A DNA stretch of 29,676 nt from a virus. Position 1 is the stretch's first letter, and each line of letters opens with the position of its first letter. The notes beneath the pieces are model-generated. The model was given only the letters and a program-made list of their open reading frames with translations. It searched no databases and was not told the DNA's origin. The translations under genes were made by a program, and so were the position numbers. The stretch is taken from positions 1 through 29,676 of IMG/VR virus record IMGVR_UViG_3300027777_000107. The stretch is one strand, 5' to 3'. Below, in pieces: positions 12,711-20,315 of the stretch.

Positions 12711-13469
12711 TTACGCTACATTTCCGTATGAAAACCGCTGATATGGATCAGAACTTGGGGCGCTTGGGGTCATAGGGGTTGGCGTAACGCCGCCCGTAGG
12801 GGTCATAGGATTTCGTTGGCTCAATATTTGAGACAACATATATTGATTACCTGCGCCTTGAATGCCGCCGCCCAATGCATTACCCATAGCCACTTGACCT
12901 GCGCCAATAGCTGAACCTGCGCCCGAAATAGCGTTTCCTACGCCTTGGGCTGTGTTGGATGAAAGCTGACCTGTTTGCCCAAGTGATGTTTGACCTAACC
13001 CCGCAATAGATGCTAGGTTGTTGTAGATGTTTGACCGTTGTGTTTGGTAGCGGTTAAAAGCGTTTTTGTATTCCTGACTAGCTTCGCCTTGCCCATAATT
13101 CATCAAGCCTGTAAGGGTGTTGCCGCTGATTGCGCCGCCTGCTTGATTGGCAAGATTCAAATTTGCCAAGTTGCCTTGTTGCAACCTGAATGCATAGCCA
13201 GGGTCAATACCTGCCGCAAATTGTTCGGGGCCAAACTGCTGCGTTAGATAAGGCTTCATGCCTGCTATGTCGCCTAATGCGCTGTAGCCAGCCTCACGGT
13301 AAGGTGCTTGCTGTGCGTTTTGCACATCAAACATCTGCTTTTGCAAAGCAGCAGATTCACGCATTGCATCAGCTTGCGCCTGTGCGCCACGTTGTGCAGC
13401 TTGACCCGACAAATAACCACCAACTATAGCGCCGCCTGCGCCGATTGCTGCTGCTGCTACAAAACTCAT
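12711..13469 (-). CDS. gp7-like DNA transfer (ejection) protein
   Basis: 252 aa. The N-terminus AAAAIGAGGAIVGGYLSGQA is an Ala/Gly-rich hydrophobic helix, followed by AQADAMRESAALQKQMFDVQ and then YREAGYSALG, and further on DPGYAFRLQQG. This N-terminal pattern is shared by many phage proteins annotated as P22 gp7-like DNA transfer proteins. The middle is Gly/Ala/Gln-rich and the end is Pro/Thr-rich (PTGGVTPTPMTPSAP). In P22, gp7 is ejected and helps form the DNA channel across the envelope. It is the first of three ejection-type genes. Confidence 0.7.
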   Translation of the reverse strand: MSFVAAAAIGAGGAIVGGYLSGQAAQRGAQAQADAMRESAALQKQMFDVQNAQQAPYREAGYSALGDIAGMKPYLTQQFGPEQFAAGIDPGYAFRLQQGNLANLNLANQAGGAISGNTLTGLMNYGQGEASQEYKNAFNRYQTQRSNIYNNLASIAGLGQTSLGQTGQLSSNTAQGVGNAISGAGSAIGAGQVAMGNALGGGIQGAGNQYMLSQILSQRNPMTPTGGVTPTPMTPSAPSSDPYQRFSYGNVA

Positions 13470-13470
13470 G

Positions 13471-13929
13471 TCATTCCCCTTTAATTTCCAAAACCTTTAG
13501 CTTGTTGTTTGAGTCAAACAATGCAAGCTCATCAGGTTCAATCAAATCTTTTTCAATTTCATCTAAATCAGTTTTATCAGTTACATGGAACGTAATGCCA
13601 ATTGCGTCCGTTGCCGCCAAAGTAACCCGCTTAGTGCCAGGCTTGCTTTGCACAATGTCACCCGCGTACAGGTGTTTCATGCCGCCCTCTGTCCACGCAA
13701 TTATTTCACCTTTGGCGCACAAAAAATAGTGATCTTGCTTGTGTACTTTGCCAACAATCAATGTTCCCGCAGGGCGGCTTAACTTTCTTGCGTACATACC
13801 GCCATGAAAGTAGTGTTCCGTCTGCATAGCATCCGCTGCCGCTTGCAATTCTGACTGCGGCAAAGATGCCATTTCCGCTTGCAGTTTTTCTATCTGCTCA
13901 CGGGTTGGGATTGTCTGCAAATCGCTCAT
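13471..13929 (-). CDS. cupin-fold virion-associated protein
   Basis: 152 aa. The centre is a cupin barrel: G60-K-V-H63-K-Q-D-H67 (first motif), a KGEIIAW strand, the second-motif-like AGDIVQSKPGTKR (89-101) and a late H115 in TFHV. These three His are candidate metal ligands, although the first-motif Glu is shifted. The N-terminal 45 residues are a helical region and the C-terminus is acidic. Similar proteins lie between neck and ejection genes in many podoviruses as I recall, where their role is unknown; a structural or assembly role seems likelier than catalysis. It overlaps the next upstream gene by ATGA (13926-13929). Confidence 0.65.
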   Translation of the reverse strand: MSDLQTIPTREQIEKLQAEMASLPQSELQAAADAMQTEHYFHGGMYARKLSRPAGTLIVGKVHKQDHYFLCAKGEIIAWTEGGMKHLYAGDIVQSKPGTKRVTLAATDAIGITFHVTDKTDLDEIEKDLIEPDELALFDSNNKLKVLEIKGE

Positions 13930-14153
13930 AGGTTGTAGTAAGGTACTTTGTACGCTATGCCGTTAACCGTAATGTTTATAAACCCCACGGGGTTAGCTGG
14001 CAACGTGGCAGACCCTGCCGTGGCGGTTGAGGCAGAAGTAAAGTTCAGCAGGTTGATAAAGTATTGCTGCCATGTCCGTGTGGGGCGCTTGGTCTGTGCG
14101 TCCAAAAATTCCGACTGCGGATAGGGTTGGGATTGCGGGATTGGTAATGCCAT
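13926..14153 (-). CDS. small virion-associated hypothetical protein
   Basis: 75 aa. The N-terminus is Pro/Gln-rich ([18 protein letters not shown]), followed by RPTRTWQQYFINLLNF, an Ala/Thr/Ser-rich stretch, and FINITVNGIAYKVPYYNL, which reads as beta-strands. I recall similar short proteins next to gp10-like genes in aquatic podoviruses, with no known function. It starts with the shared base of a stop-start junction with the gp10-like gene at 14153 and ends at an ATGA overlap with the cupin gene. Confidence 0.6.
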   Translation of the reverse strand: MALPIPQSQPYPQSEFLDAQTKRPTRTWQQYFINLLNFTSASTATAGSATLPANPVGFINITVNGIAYKVPYYNL

Positions 14154-16015
14154 CAGTTTTCCCCTGCAGAAGCCTTAAGGTTAGCAGACACAATGACCGC
14201 TTTTACGGGGTCTGAGATTGCCACCTCAAACACTCTGTCTCTAGCCCAACCCAAACGCCGCCAAATGGCACGGTTGGCATATCGACCAATAGCGCCAATA
14301 GTCACCCAATGTTCGTTTGACCATGTAGAACCGCCATCGTCTGACCATTTCAGCATGGCTTGGGGGTTGTCGCCTTGCCCTGTGGATAGCCCTACGCCTG
14401 GTTGGAATTGAATCTGTAGCTCATCAAAGTATTGGCGCTGAAAGTCAGCCACCAAATGTGGCGCTCTGCGTAGCCGCCTAACTTGCTGACCATCATCTGT
14501 GTAATTGTCTTTGTCTAGCTTGTAAAGCTTGCCGTTGGAGTAATCACCAACTAACACTAATCCTTGGAATTGGGCGCAGCAGTTGCCTCTAGCACGTTCG
14601 TATTGGCCCAAATTGTTGGTGTAAAGCCACTTGTGCCACATCTGAGATGCAACGTCATAGCACCATGTAAGCTGAATAGACGGAAATGAAATTACATAAA
14701 CCTCATGGCCTTCTAGCTGGTAAGTCCACGCCACCGCATCGCTGACGGTTTGATTGGTCAGGGAATTTTCTACGGCATGAGTAGAAATACGTGTGGGGAC
14801 GTAGCCGTTCATTTGAACGATTTGGGCTTGACCACGGATGTTGCGGCTTAAGTAAGCAAATGAATTACCTAAACGGGCCAAACTCTTTTTGGCTGCAATT
14901 CCATGCTGTGTAGAAGTGCCTGGGATTCTTTGAAATGGGAATGGGCTAGTGCCTGCATCAATCCATACCTCACTAGACACTTCACCCAACAAATAAATTT
15001 CACGGTGGTCAACAATTAGCGACACCAAATCGTCAGGCGCACCGTCTTTGCTGCCAAATGAAACTGATGAGGATATGGGAGACAACACCGCAGACGCACC
15101 AAATTGCTGCGTATCAGGGTTGTTATAGACAAAGTAGTTGTCCACAATGTCCACAGATGTTGCGCCTGTAAACGCGCCGTCTGTGGCTGGCAATACAGAC
15201 CAATTTAGCCCGTAAAGCGTTCTAGAAGTGACGGTTTGAGAGTTATTGACCGTGTAAGTTCCTGCCCCGCCCGTGCCTGTTCCAAACGCTGTAATGATGG
15301 TTTGGGCGGTTACGGTAGAGCCTTGGATGGTTTGACCTAAAGCCAATGTGCCGCTAGTCACAGCAGTCACCGTAAGGGTTGTGCCTGATATAGAACCCGT
15401 TACCACCGCACCAGCTATAACGCTGTTCATTTGCTCAGACGCTATGGTTTGGCTGATGTTGATGGTGTATGTGCCTACTCCACCCGAACCTGAACCCAAT
15501 GCGGTTATCACGGTTTCTTGGGTAATTCCCACCCCAAACAAGGCTTGGTTTATGGCAATTGTGCCATTGGTGATAGCAGTCACGGTTAATGTTGTGCCGC
15601 TAATTGACCCTGTAAACACCGCAGAAGATGGGCTAGAAATACGCCATGTGTAGCGGTTTGTGCCATCCACAATGTAGCAATTCACGCCATTGTCAGTTAT
15701 CCCCACAATGCCTGTAGATGAATTTAACTGACCAACCATTGTGGTTGTGTAGGTAGAAGTAAGCGCATAAACATAAGGCCCACACACCGCAACCATAACA
15801 TCGCCACCTGATAGCGTTCTAAGCCCTCTCACCTCTTGCTGATTCTGAAACAGAACCAAAGATGTAAGGCCTGGCGTAGGGTAAAGCGCCACCACGCCAC
15901 GGTCACCAGGCTGCTTTAAAGGGTCGATTTCAGGGACAAAATTAATGCATTCCTGTGCATCTTGATAGATGCTTGGCGCTTCATAAGATGGGCCGACAAA
16001 GCCAAAATCAGGCAT
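14153..16015 (-). CDS. P22 gp10-like tail hub / DNA stabilisation protein
   Basis: 620 aa; P22 gp10 is about 470 aa. The N-terminus ([20 protein letters not shown], then [11 protein letters not shown]) and the C-terminal half ([36 protein letters not shown]) match the gp10-like family. This protein joins gp4 and closes the packaged head. The extra length is explained by two copies of a beta-rich module at residues 133-197 and 204-267, inserted between [12 protein letters not shown] and the segment [20 protein letters not shown]. It shares a one-base stop-start overlap with the gp4-like gene upstream. Confidence 0.85.
   Translation of the reverse strand: MPDFGFVGPSYEAPSIYQDAQECINFVPEIDPLKQPGDRGVVALYPTPGLTSLVLFQNQQEVRGLRTLSGGDVMVAVCGPYVYALTSTYTTTMVGQLNSSTGIVGITDNGVNCYIVDGTNRYTWRISSPSSAVFTGSISGTTLTVTAITNGTIAINQALFGVGITQETVITALGSGSGGVGTYTINISQTIASEQMNSVIAGAVVTGSISGTTLTVTAVTSGTLALGQTIQGSTVTAQTIITAFGTGTGGAGTYTVNNSQTVTSRTLYGLNWSVLPATDGAFTGATSVDIVDNYFVYNNPDTQQFGASAVLSPISSSVSFGSKDGAPDDLVSLIVDHREIYLLGEVSSEVWIDAGTSPFPFQRIPGTSTQHGIAAKKSLARLGNSFAYLSRNIRGQAQIVQMNGYVPTRISTHAVENSLTNQTVSDAVAWTYQLEGHEVYVISFPSIQLTWCYDVASQMWHKWLYTNNLGQYERARGNCCAQFQGLVLVGDYSNGKLYKLDKDNYTDDGQQVRRLRRAPHLVADFQRQYFDELQIQFQPGVGLSTGQGDNPQAMLKWSDDGGSTWSNEHWVTIGAIGRYANRAIWRRLGWARDRVFEVAISDPVKAVIVSANLKASAGEN
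15215..15406 (-). repeat. beta-rich inserted module, copy in gp10-like protein (second)
   Basis: Encodes residues 204-267 of the gp10-like protein: [20 protein letters not shown], then [20 protein letters not shown], then [14 protein letters not shown]. It is closely similar to the copy just upstream in the same gene and to one in the gp4-like gene. Confidence 0.75.
15425..15619 (-). repeat. beta-rich inserted module, copy in gp10-like protein (first)
   Basis: Encodes residues 133-197 of the gp10-like protein: [20 protein letters not shown], then [20 protein letters not shown], then [12 protein letters not shown]. The order [12 protein letters not shown] - G.T..A..I..G.G.GG.GTYT.. - SQT.AS is shared by all three copies in this window. 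Confidence 0.75.
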
Positions 16016-16989
16016 TAACGAAAGCCCCCGTCCATAATAAACCCTGCATCTTTAGCCTTACCCACCATCAGGCTGTCAGGGTAACGTGATACCTGTGGGG
16101 GACGCATATTGGTGCGCTTGATTGTGGCTTTGGCTTGGGCAGCGTAAGCGTTAATCATTGCAATCTGTGTGGCGTTTGCCTTACCAAACATGGGCATTAG
16201 GCGTTCAGCCAAACACCACCGCAATGCCATGTTGTAGCCTTGGGGGAGTTGTATGGTGTCATACAAACCTGAGTACGTCCTGAAGATCGTGCTTGTAAAC
16301 AAATGAAGCTCACCACTAGACGGGTTTGGGTACACATAAAGAGTCCCCAATAGCTCACTTGGTTGGTAGTAAATCATCTTTGCCCAAGGGCCATTAAGCT
16401 GTTTGATGCCCAAGGATTCGTATTCTTCCAAGCTCAGAATGGCTACGGGGTAGTCCAAATATCCCCCCGCCAAGTTAGTGCCGCCCTGTTGGGTAGCAAC
16501 CCTTACAAACGCAGATTCAATGGTTAAGGGGCGTTCATAGTAGGCAGAAATTGCCGTGCTTGCTACGGTTTGGGCCACGCTGACGGTGTATGTGCCGCCC
16601 TCATTGACGTTGCCGCCTGCACCCGTTCCAAAGCCTACGATGGTCGTTCCTGCCGTGATACCTGTGCCGCTGATGGTCATGCCCATAGTGATGCCACCTG
16701 CAGTCACGGCGTTGGCAGGCACAGTCAGGGTTGTACCAGCGATAGAGCCTGTGAATGTTGCACCTACAGACCCGCTTGGGCCTAGTGTGTACTGGACGGT
16801 ATTTTGTACGGTTTGGAAGATGATTTCTGTCTTATAGAAAACCATCATATTTTCATTTGACCATTGAGCGGTCATATCATTGAGCATATCAAAGGCATCT
16901 TGAGCCTCATCAGCGGTAGGGGATTCCCCCGCAGCCAATGCGCCGATGTCCTTCATGGCTCGGCTGATGATGTCAATGGGTTGGGTCAT
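16015..16989 (-). CDS. P22 gp4-like head-tail adaptor
   Basis: 324 aa; P22 gp4 is about 166 aa. The N-terminus [20 protein letters not shown], then [13 protein letters not shown], is typical of this adaptor family, as are [13 protein letters not shown] and the C-terminal [15 protein letters not shown] and [13 protein letters not shown]. The protein would form the ring under the portal to which the gp10-like protein attaches. The beta-rich module (residues 79-148) sits in a loop after VQYTLGPSG, and so accounts for part of the length. It is joined by an ATGA overlap (16986-16989) to the gene upstream. Confidence 0.85.
   Translation of the reverse strand: MTQPIDIISRAMKDIGALAAGESPTADEAQDAFDMLNDMTAQWSNENMMVFYKTEIIFQTVQNTVQYTLGPSGSVGATFTGSIAGTTLTVPANAVTAGGITMGMTISGTGITAGTTIVGFGTGAGGNVNEGGTYTVSVAQTVASTAISAYYERPLTIESAFVRVATQQGGTNLAGGYLDYPVAILSLEEYESLGIKQLNGPWAKMIYYQPSELLGTLYVYPNPSSGELHLFTSTIFRTYSGLYDTIQLPQGYNMALRWCLAERLMPMFGKANATQIAMINAYAAQAKATIKRTNMRPPQVSRYPDSLMVGKAKDAGFIMDGGFR
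16546..16755 (-). repeat. beta-rich inserted module, copy in gp4-like protein
   Basis: Encodes residues 79-148 of the gp4-like protein: [20 protein letters not shown], then [20 protein letters not shown], then [14 protein letters not shown]. It has the same order of motifs as the two copies in the neighbouring gp10-like gene, with a few extra residues. Confidence 0.75.
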
Positions 16990-17297
16990 AGTGTCACCTT
17001 AAATGTGGGGACGGCCCAAGGTAACGATGTGGAAACGGGGTTCCGCAAGTTATCTAGCTGCTCTTGCAGTCTTGATTTTATGGCATTCACGCCATCTTGG
17101 GTAGTCTCATCAATCAGCCAATTAACCACTTCTGTTTGGTGGCAGTCTTTTGTAACGGTGTAGGTCTTTTTCATAGACCAATAGCCTTCTGTTTCCACAG
17201 ACAGGTCGCCATCCACCGCTTTGCAGTAGTACTTCAAAGACTTTAGAAATCCGTCCTGCACAACGGTTTCTGAAATTTTCCAATTAAAGTCAGTCAT
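16986..17297 (-). CDS. conserved phage hypothetical protein
   Basis: 103 aa, starting [20 protein letters not shown], then [20 protein letters not shown]. It is strand-rich with two Cys and a Trp-containing core, and ends [12 protein letters not shown]. Short proteins of this type, where the N-terminal F.W.I......DG.....V.Y........G pattern is followed by an acidic loop, are found beside neck or tail genes in many phages as I recall. I know no proven function. It is coupled to the gp4-like gene by ATGA and lies 7 bp after a 54-aa ORF. Confidence 0.65.
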   Translation of the reverse strand: MTDFNWKISETVVQDGFLKSLKYYCKAVDGDLSVETEGYWSMKKTYTVTKDCHQTEVVNWLIDETTQDGVNAIKSRLQEQLDNLRNPVSTSLPWAVPTFKVTL

Positions 17298-17304
17298 AAA
17301 AGGC

Positions 17305-17469
17305 TCATTTAAGCTGGTCTTCAGTAGGACGAGCTAATGTTGGGTGTTCCCACTTTGCAATGTAGTCACCTTTGCCATCGCTGTCGTTTTGCAAGCGGAT
17401 GGTGGTCATAAAGTCTGCGTCTTGCAGTTCAGGGTAAATTGCTTTGATTTTTTCGTATAAAGTCATCAT
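17305..17469 (-). CDS. small XkdW-like / fibre-locus protein
   Basis: 54 aa (53 if the second ATG at 17466 is used). The sequence begins MMTLYEKIKAIYPELQDADF, then TTIRLQNDSDGKGDYIAKWE, and ends HPTLARPTEDQLK. The L..KI...YP.L...DF.. - I.LQND.DG....I..W..P....P....L pattern is common among small proteins encoded beside phage fibres (XkdW-like). They often form the C-terminal or assembly part of tail proteins. The start forms an ATGA overlap with the C1q-like fibre gene (17466-17469), which is strong support for such a short gene. Confidence 0.65.
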   Translation of the reverse strand: MMTLYEKIKAIYPELQDADFMTTIRLQNDSDGKGDYIAKWEHPTLARPTEDQLK

Positions 17470-18014
17470 GCTGCCCTTACCAATGATGCTTGAAAGTATG
17501 TGCTTCCTGGGCCAGCGTTAATCGTTATAGTTCCAGTGCCATTTTGGTAAATGTAAAAGCCAACGTAATCAGTTGTGCCGTTTAAATACACAAGCGCAGA
17601 AACATTCGATCCAGTTGCAACAGTTCCGTTGTTGTCTAAACCCTGTTTAAATAAACTTCCGTTTTTATAGACAAAAGACAAGGAGCGCGTATAAGTTGTT
17701 GCTGAACCTAAAGACCAGCAGCCATTAATCTGATAGTAGCCAGCAACTGTTGGTTGAAACGAATACGCTGGAATCCCTCCAACAGTGCTGCCAGTATTAT
17801 TAAAAACAGAAGCTGTATCAAATTCTTCAGAATTACAAGGCACAATCGTAAATGTTGAGGCAGATACAGTAAACGTACCACTAGGATAAGCACTAAACGC
17901 AGGGCCAGTACCAGCCACACCAGTAGCCATTTCAGGCTGTGTAATTGTGGCATCAGGCAAACCACCCGCCACCAAGCCCGTAATTGTTCCGTCACCTGAT
18001 AAAGTCATTGGCAT
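17466..18014 (-). CDS. C1q-like domain fibre protein
   Basis: 182 aa. A short N-terminal helix region (TLSGDGTITGLVAGGLPDAT) is followed by ITQPEMATGVAGTGPAFSAY, the usual entry into a C1q/TNF-like jelly-roll in fibres. Residues 50-180 then show its strands: FTVSASTFTIVPCNSEEFDT, SFQPTVAGYYQINGCWS, FVYKNGSLF, GTTDYVGFYIYQ and YFQASLVRA. Such trimeric domains bind receptors or stabilise fibre ends. It sits directly after the S74 fibre gene, with its own start 3 bp before that gene's end, so the two could work on one fibre. Confidence 0.75.
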   Translation of the reverse strand: MPMTLSGDGTITGLVAGGLPDATITQPEMATGVAGTGPAFSAYPSGTFTVSASTFTIVPCNSEEFDTASVFNNTGSTVGGIPAYSFQPTVAGYYQINGCWSLGSATTYTRSLSFVYKNGSLFKQGLDNNGTVATGSNVSALVYLNGTTDYVGFYIYQNGTGTITINAGPGSTYFQASLVRAA

Positions 18015-18016
18015 TT

Positions 18017-19048
18017 TTATGCTCCTTTAAGTGCCGCTACTTCAGCTTTAGTTGCGTCTAGTTCGGCTTTAAGCTCTTGGATAGCAGCGGTTAATGTAGC
18101 CACTAAGAAGCTGGTGTCAATGCCTTGGTATTGCGGTTTGCCGTCAGCGTCTACAGCGTCTTTTTCACCTGTTACTGCTATTGGCAAAACTTCTTGAAGT
18201 TCGTGAGCAATAAAACCCTCGCACTCTGGCTGAGTGCCACCATAGCCTTCTTTCCAAGTCCATGTAACAGGCCGCAGTTGAGAAACACGGCTAAGTGCGC
18301 TTGTTAAAGGCTGGATGTTGGTTTTTAAACGATAGTCTGAAGTCGCGTTATACGCTGTCGTTGCGCCATTCGTGGCAATATTCCCGCCCGTAACAAAAGC
18401 ACTTCCGTTGTCGGTATAGAAATATAAATTTACGCCACTTGTTACACTAAGTCCAAAATATGAATCCCCAGATAAAGCAGCCCTAGCTCGTACAGCGCCA
18501 TTATTGAGTAATGCCAATCCATTTACTCTAGAACCAACAGGGTTTGTGGCTGTAGTCCCCACCAGCAAGTTACCGCTGGAGTCGATACGCATGCGTTCTG
18601 TGTTATTGCCACCAGCGGGGCGTGTTCCAAACGCTAAGTAACCCGCAGCATCGCCACCAGTACTATTTTCTTTGGCCCCCCGAATAACACCAAAATCAAC
18701 AGAAAGTGTTGTGCTTGTATAGTACCCACCAAAAGTTAACGCGCCTCCAGCATCTGCTGCTTGTGTGGTGTTGCTCAAAACCCTTAAGTTACCACCGCCA
18801 TTTATGCTACTTGATGCTCCAACAATTTGCGCCGTTTGACCAGTTGTGCCCCCTTGCCAACCAGTAATTCCATTTACATCCAGCTTCATTGCTGGCGAAC
18901 TCGTCCCAATACCTACGTTCTGTGACGCATCTACAGCAATCGCAGTAGTAGGAGTAGAACCTGTTTTAAGCTCTAATGTGCCTGACGTATCAGAAGAAAT
19001 TGCAGTACCGCCATTGGTAGCATTTCCTGCTGTGATGGTATTAGCCAT
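18017..19048 (-). CDS. tail fibre with peptidase S74 chaperone domain
   Basis: 343 aa. The N-terminal 230 residues are Ser/Thr/Gly-rich beta repeats with GNVGIGT-like ([18 protein letters not shown]) and [15 protein letters not shown] segments typical of fibre shafts. From about residue 233 a peptidase S74 domain follows: [64 protein letters not shown]237 and K242 keep the five-residue spacing of the Ser-Lys pair of the endosialidase chaperone. The domain trimerises the fibre and is then cut off at the Ser. Its start codon lies inside the end of the 55-aa ORF upstream. Confidence 0.9.
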   Translation of the reverse strand: MANTITAGNATNGGTAISSDTSGTLELKTGSTPTTAIAVDASQNVGIGTSSPAMKLDVNGITGWQGGTTGQTAQIVGASSSINGGGNLRVLSNTTQAADAGGALTFGGYYTSTTLSVDFGVIRGAKENSTGGDAAGYLAFGTRPAGGNNTERMRIDSSGNLLVGTTATNPVGSRVNGLALLNNGAVRARAALSGDSYFGLSVTSGVNLYFYTDNGSAFVTGGNIATNGATTAYNATSDYRLKTNIQPLTSALSRVSQLRPVTWTWKEGYGGTQPECEGFIAHELQEVLPIAVTGEKDAVDADGKPQYQGIDTSFLVATLTAAIQELKAELDATKAEVAALKGA

Positions 19049-19208
19049 TTATTTCTCCTTCAGCGGGTAATGGTGTGTTGCCTTCAGCAAGCCAAGCTAG
19101 ATAGGCGGCATAGTCTGTGTTGTCGGGGTCGCAGGGAATGCAAGCACCATCTGCTGTGCGAATAACGCTGGTTTGATTGCCCATAAATTGTGGTGATAGT
19201 TTGTACAT
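19041..19208 (-). CDS. small fibre-locus protein (DUF-type, tail-assembly like)
   Basis: 55 aa: [20 protein letters not shown] at the start, then [20 protein letters not shown] and [15 protein letters not shown]. The pattern TSVIR..D.A.IP.D..NTDY..YL.WLA.GN.P.PA is the short module often appended to, or encoded beside, phage tail fibres as an assembly helper. The ATG follows the upstream stop directly (TAA at 19211-19209), and the end overlaps the S74 fibre start by 8 bp. Both junctions support translation. Confidence 0.65.
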   Translation of the reverse strand: MYKLSPQFMGNQTSVIRTADGACIPCDPDNTDYAAYLAWLAEGNTPLPAEGEING

Positions 19209-20306
19209 TTATAGCTCCGCAGTTGCTTGAATGTAATTTGTGCCACTTGCTTCTGTAAACAATATAGCACCCCCGCCAACAGTCATGGTAGACGTTGGCG
19301 TAAAATCAAATCGCCCACTAGAATATCCTGCATAACCTGAAGCCAATGCTGTCACAACTTGGTTGCTTATGCCATACAAATAAACAGTTCCCGAATAAGA
19401 AACAGTTGGTGCAGCCCTCATTGTGGTTGGGTATTTGATGTAAATAGATACTTGCGAACTGCCTGTAACAGAACCAGCGCCTATAGCGTTATACGTTCCG
19501 ACTGTGGATTTCCAATAATAACGCTCACACAAAGCCAACTCAGTTCCATAGTCGCGGTAGTCAAACGATGTGGCTACGCTGCCTTTTTCTAGCTGTACGC
19601 CTGTGATGTAGAACGTAGCTCCGTTTGTGCCGACTACGCTTGTTGCGCCTGTAGCTGAACGGAAACCGCTTGCTGTCCATGAACCTGCCGTACCTGATGC
19701 AGAAGAACCTGAACCCAAGCTCCATGCGACACGAATACCAATACCATTGGTAGCTCCAATCCATGTTCCTGCCGTTGGCCCAGCTATGGTAACTGTTTTT
19801 TGTTCCCAAGTATTTGCTGCATTGATTGTGTAACTATAGGGGTAGGAATAATTAAATGCACTATTTGATAAAGAGCCACCAAAAGTACCTGTTAGCGAAG
19901 AACGAACCCAAAATGATAGTGTAACTGTTTGAGCATTAGCTGTTCCCCAACTTAAATCCGCAGTATTAAAACCTTCAATAATTTGTTGAATTAAAAAAGT
20001 ATCAGAAGCGCCTACTGTATAAGCAGAAGAAGATGTGCATCCAGCATAATAACTAAACCCAGCGGGGGGTGTTACAGAACCTGCATTTTGTTGTACTGTA
20101 AATTTACTAGCTACAGTTCCGTAAATATTCCATCTATCTAAACAATATTGAGTTCCAGATGTATCTTGGGTAACACTAGCCCCAGCACTACGCTGGTCAA
20201 TCACCATTGCGCCGTTAATAATTCTGTTCTTAAATCCATACAAACCCGATGAATTCACACCATCGCTGGTGGTCATCAAGTCTGCGTTTACTGTTCCGTA
20301 TGGCAT
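19209..20306 (-). CDS. tail fibre / receptor-binding protein
   Basis: 365 aa. The N-terminal segment FKNRIINGAMVIDQRSAGAS, then YCLDRWNIYG and KFTVQQNAGS, begins a beta-rich carbohydrate-binding-like module; NANTW-type strands follow (NAANTWEQKTVTIAGPTAGT). The module closes with YITGVQLEKGSVATSFDYRD, then YGTELALCERYYWKS, a signature found in many phage fibre proteins. The C-terminal 100 residues are a second, variable beta domain, likely the receptor-binding tip. It lies between the long fibre and the 55-aa assembly-type gene. Confidence 0.8.
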   Translation of the reverse strand: MPYGTVNADLMTTSDGVNSSGLYGFKNRIINGAMVIDQRSAGASVTQDTSGTQYCLDRWNIYGTVASKFTVQQNAGSVTPPAGFSYYAGCTSSSAYTVGASDTFLIQQIIEGFNTADLSWGTANAQTVTLSFWVRSSLTGTFGGSLSNSAFNYSYPYSYTINAANTWEQKTVTIAGPTAGTWIGATNGIGIRVAWSLGSGSSASGTAGSWTASGFRSATGATSVVGTNGATFYITGVQLEKGSVATSFDYRDYGTELALCERYYWKSTVGTYNAIGAGSVTGSSQVSIYIKYPTTMRAAPTVSYSGTVYLYGISNQVVTALASGYAGYSSGRFDFTPTSTMTVGGGAILFTEASGTNYIQATAEL

Positions 20307-20315
20307 ATTGACCCC

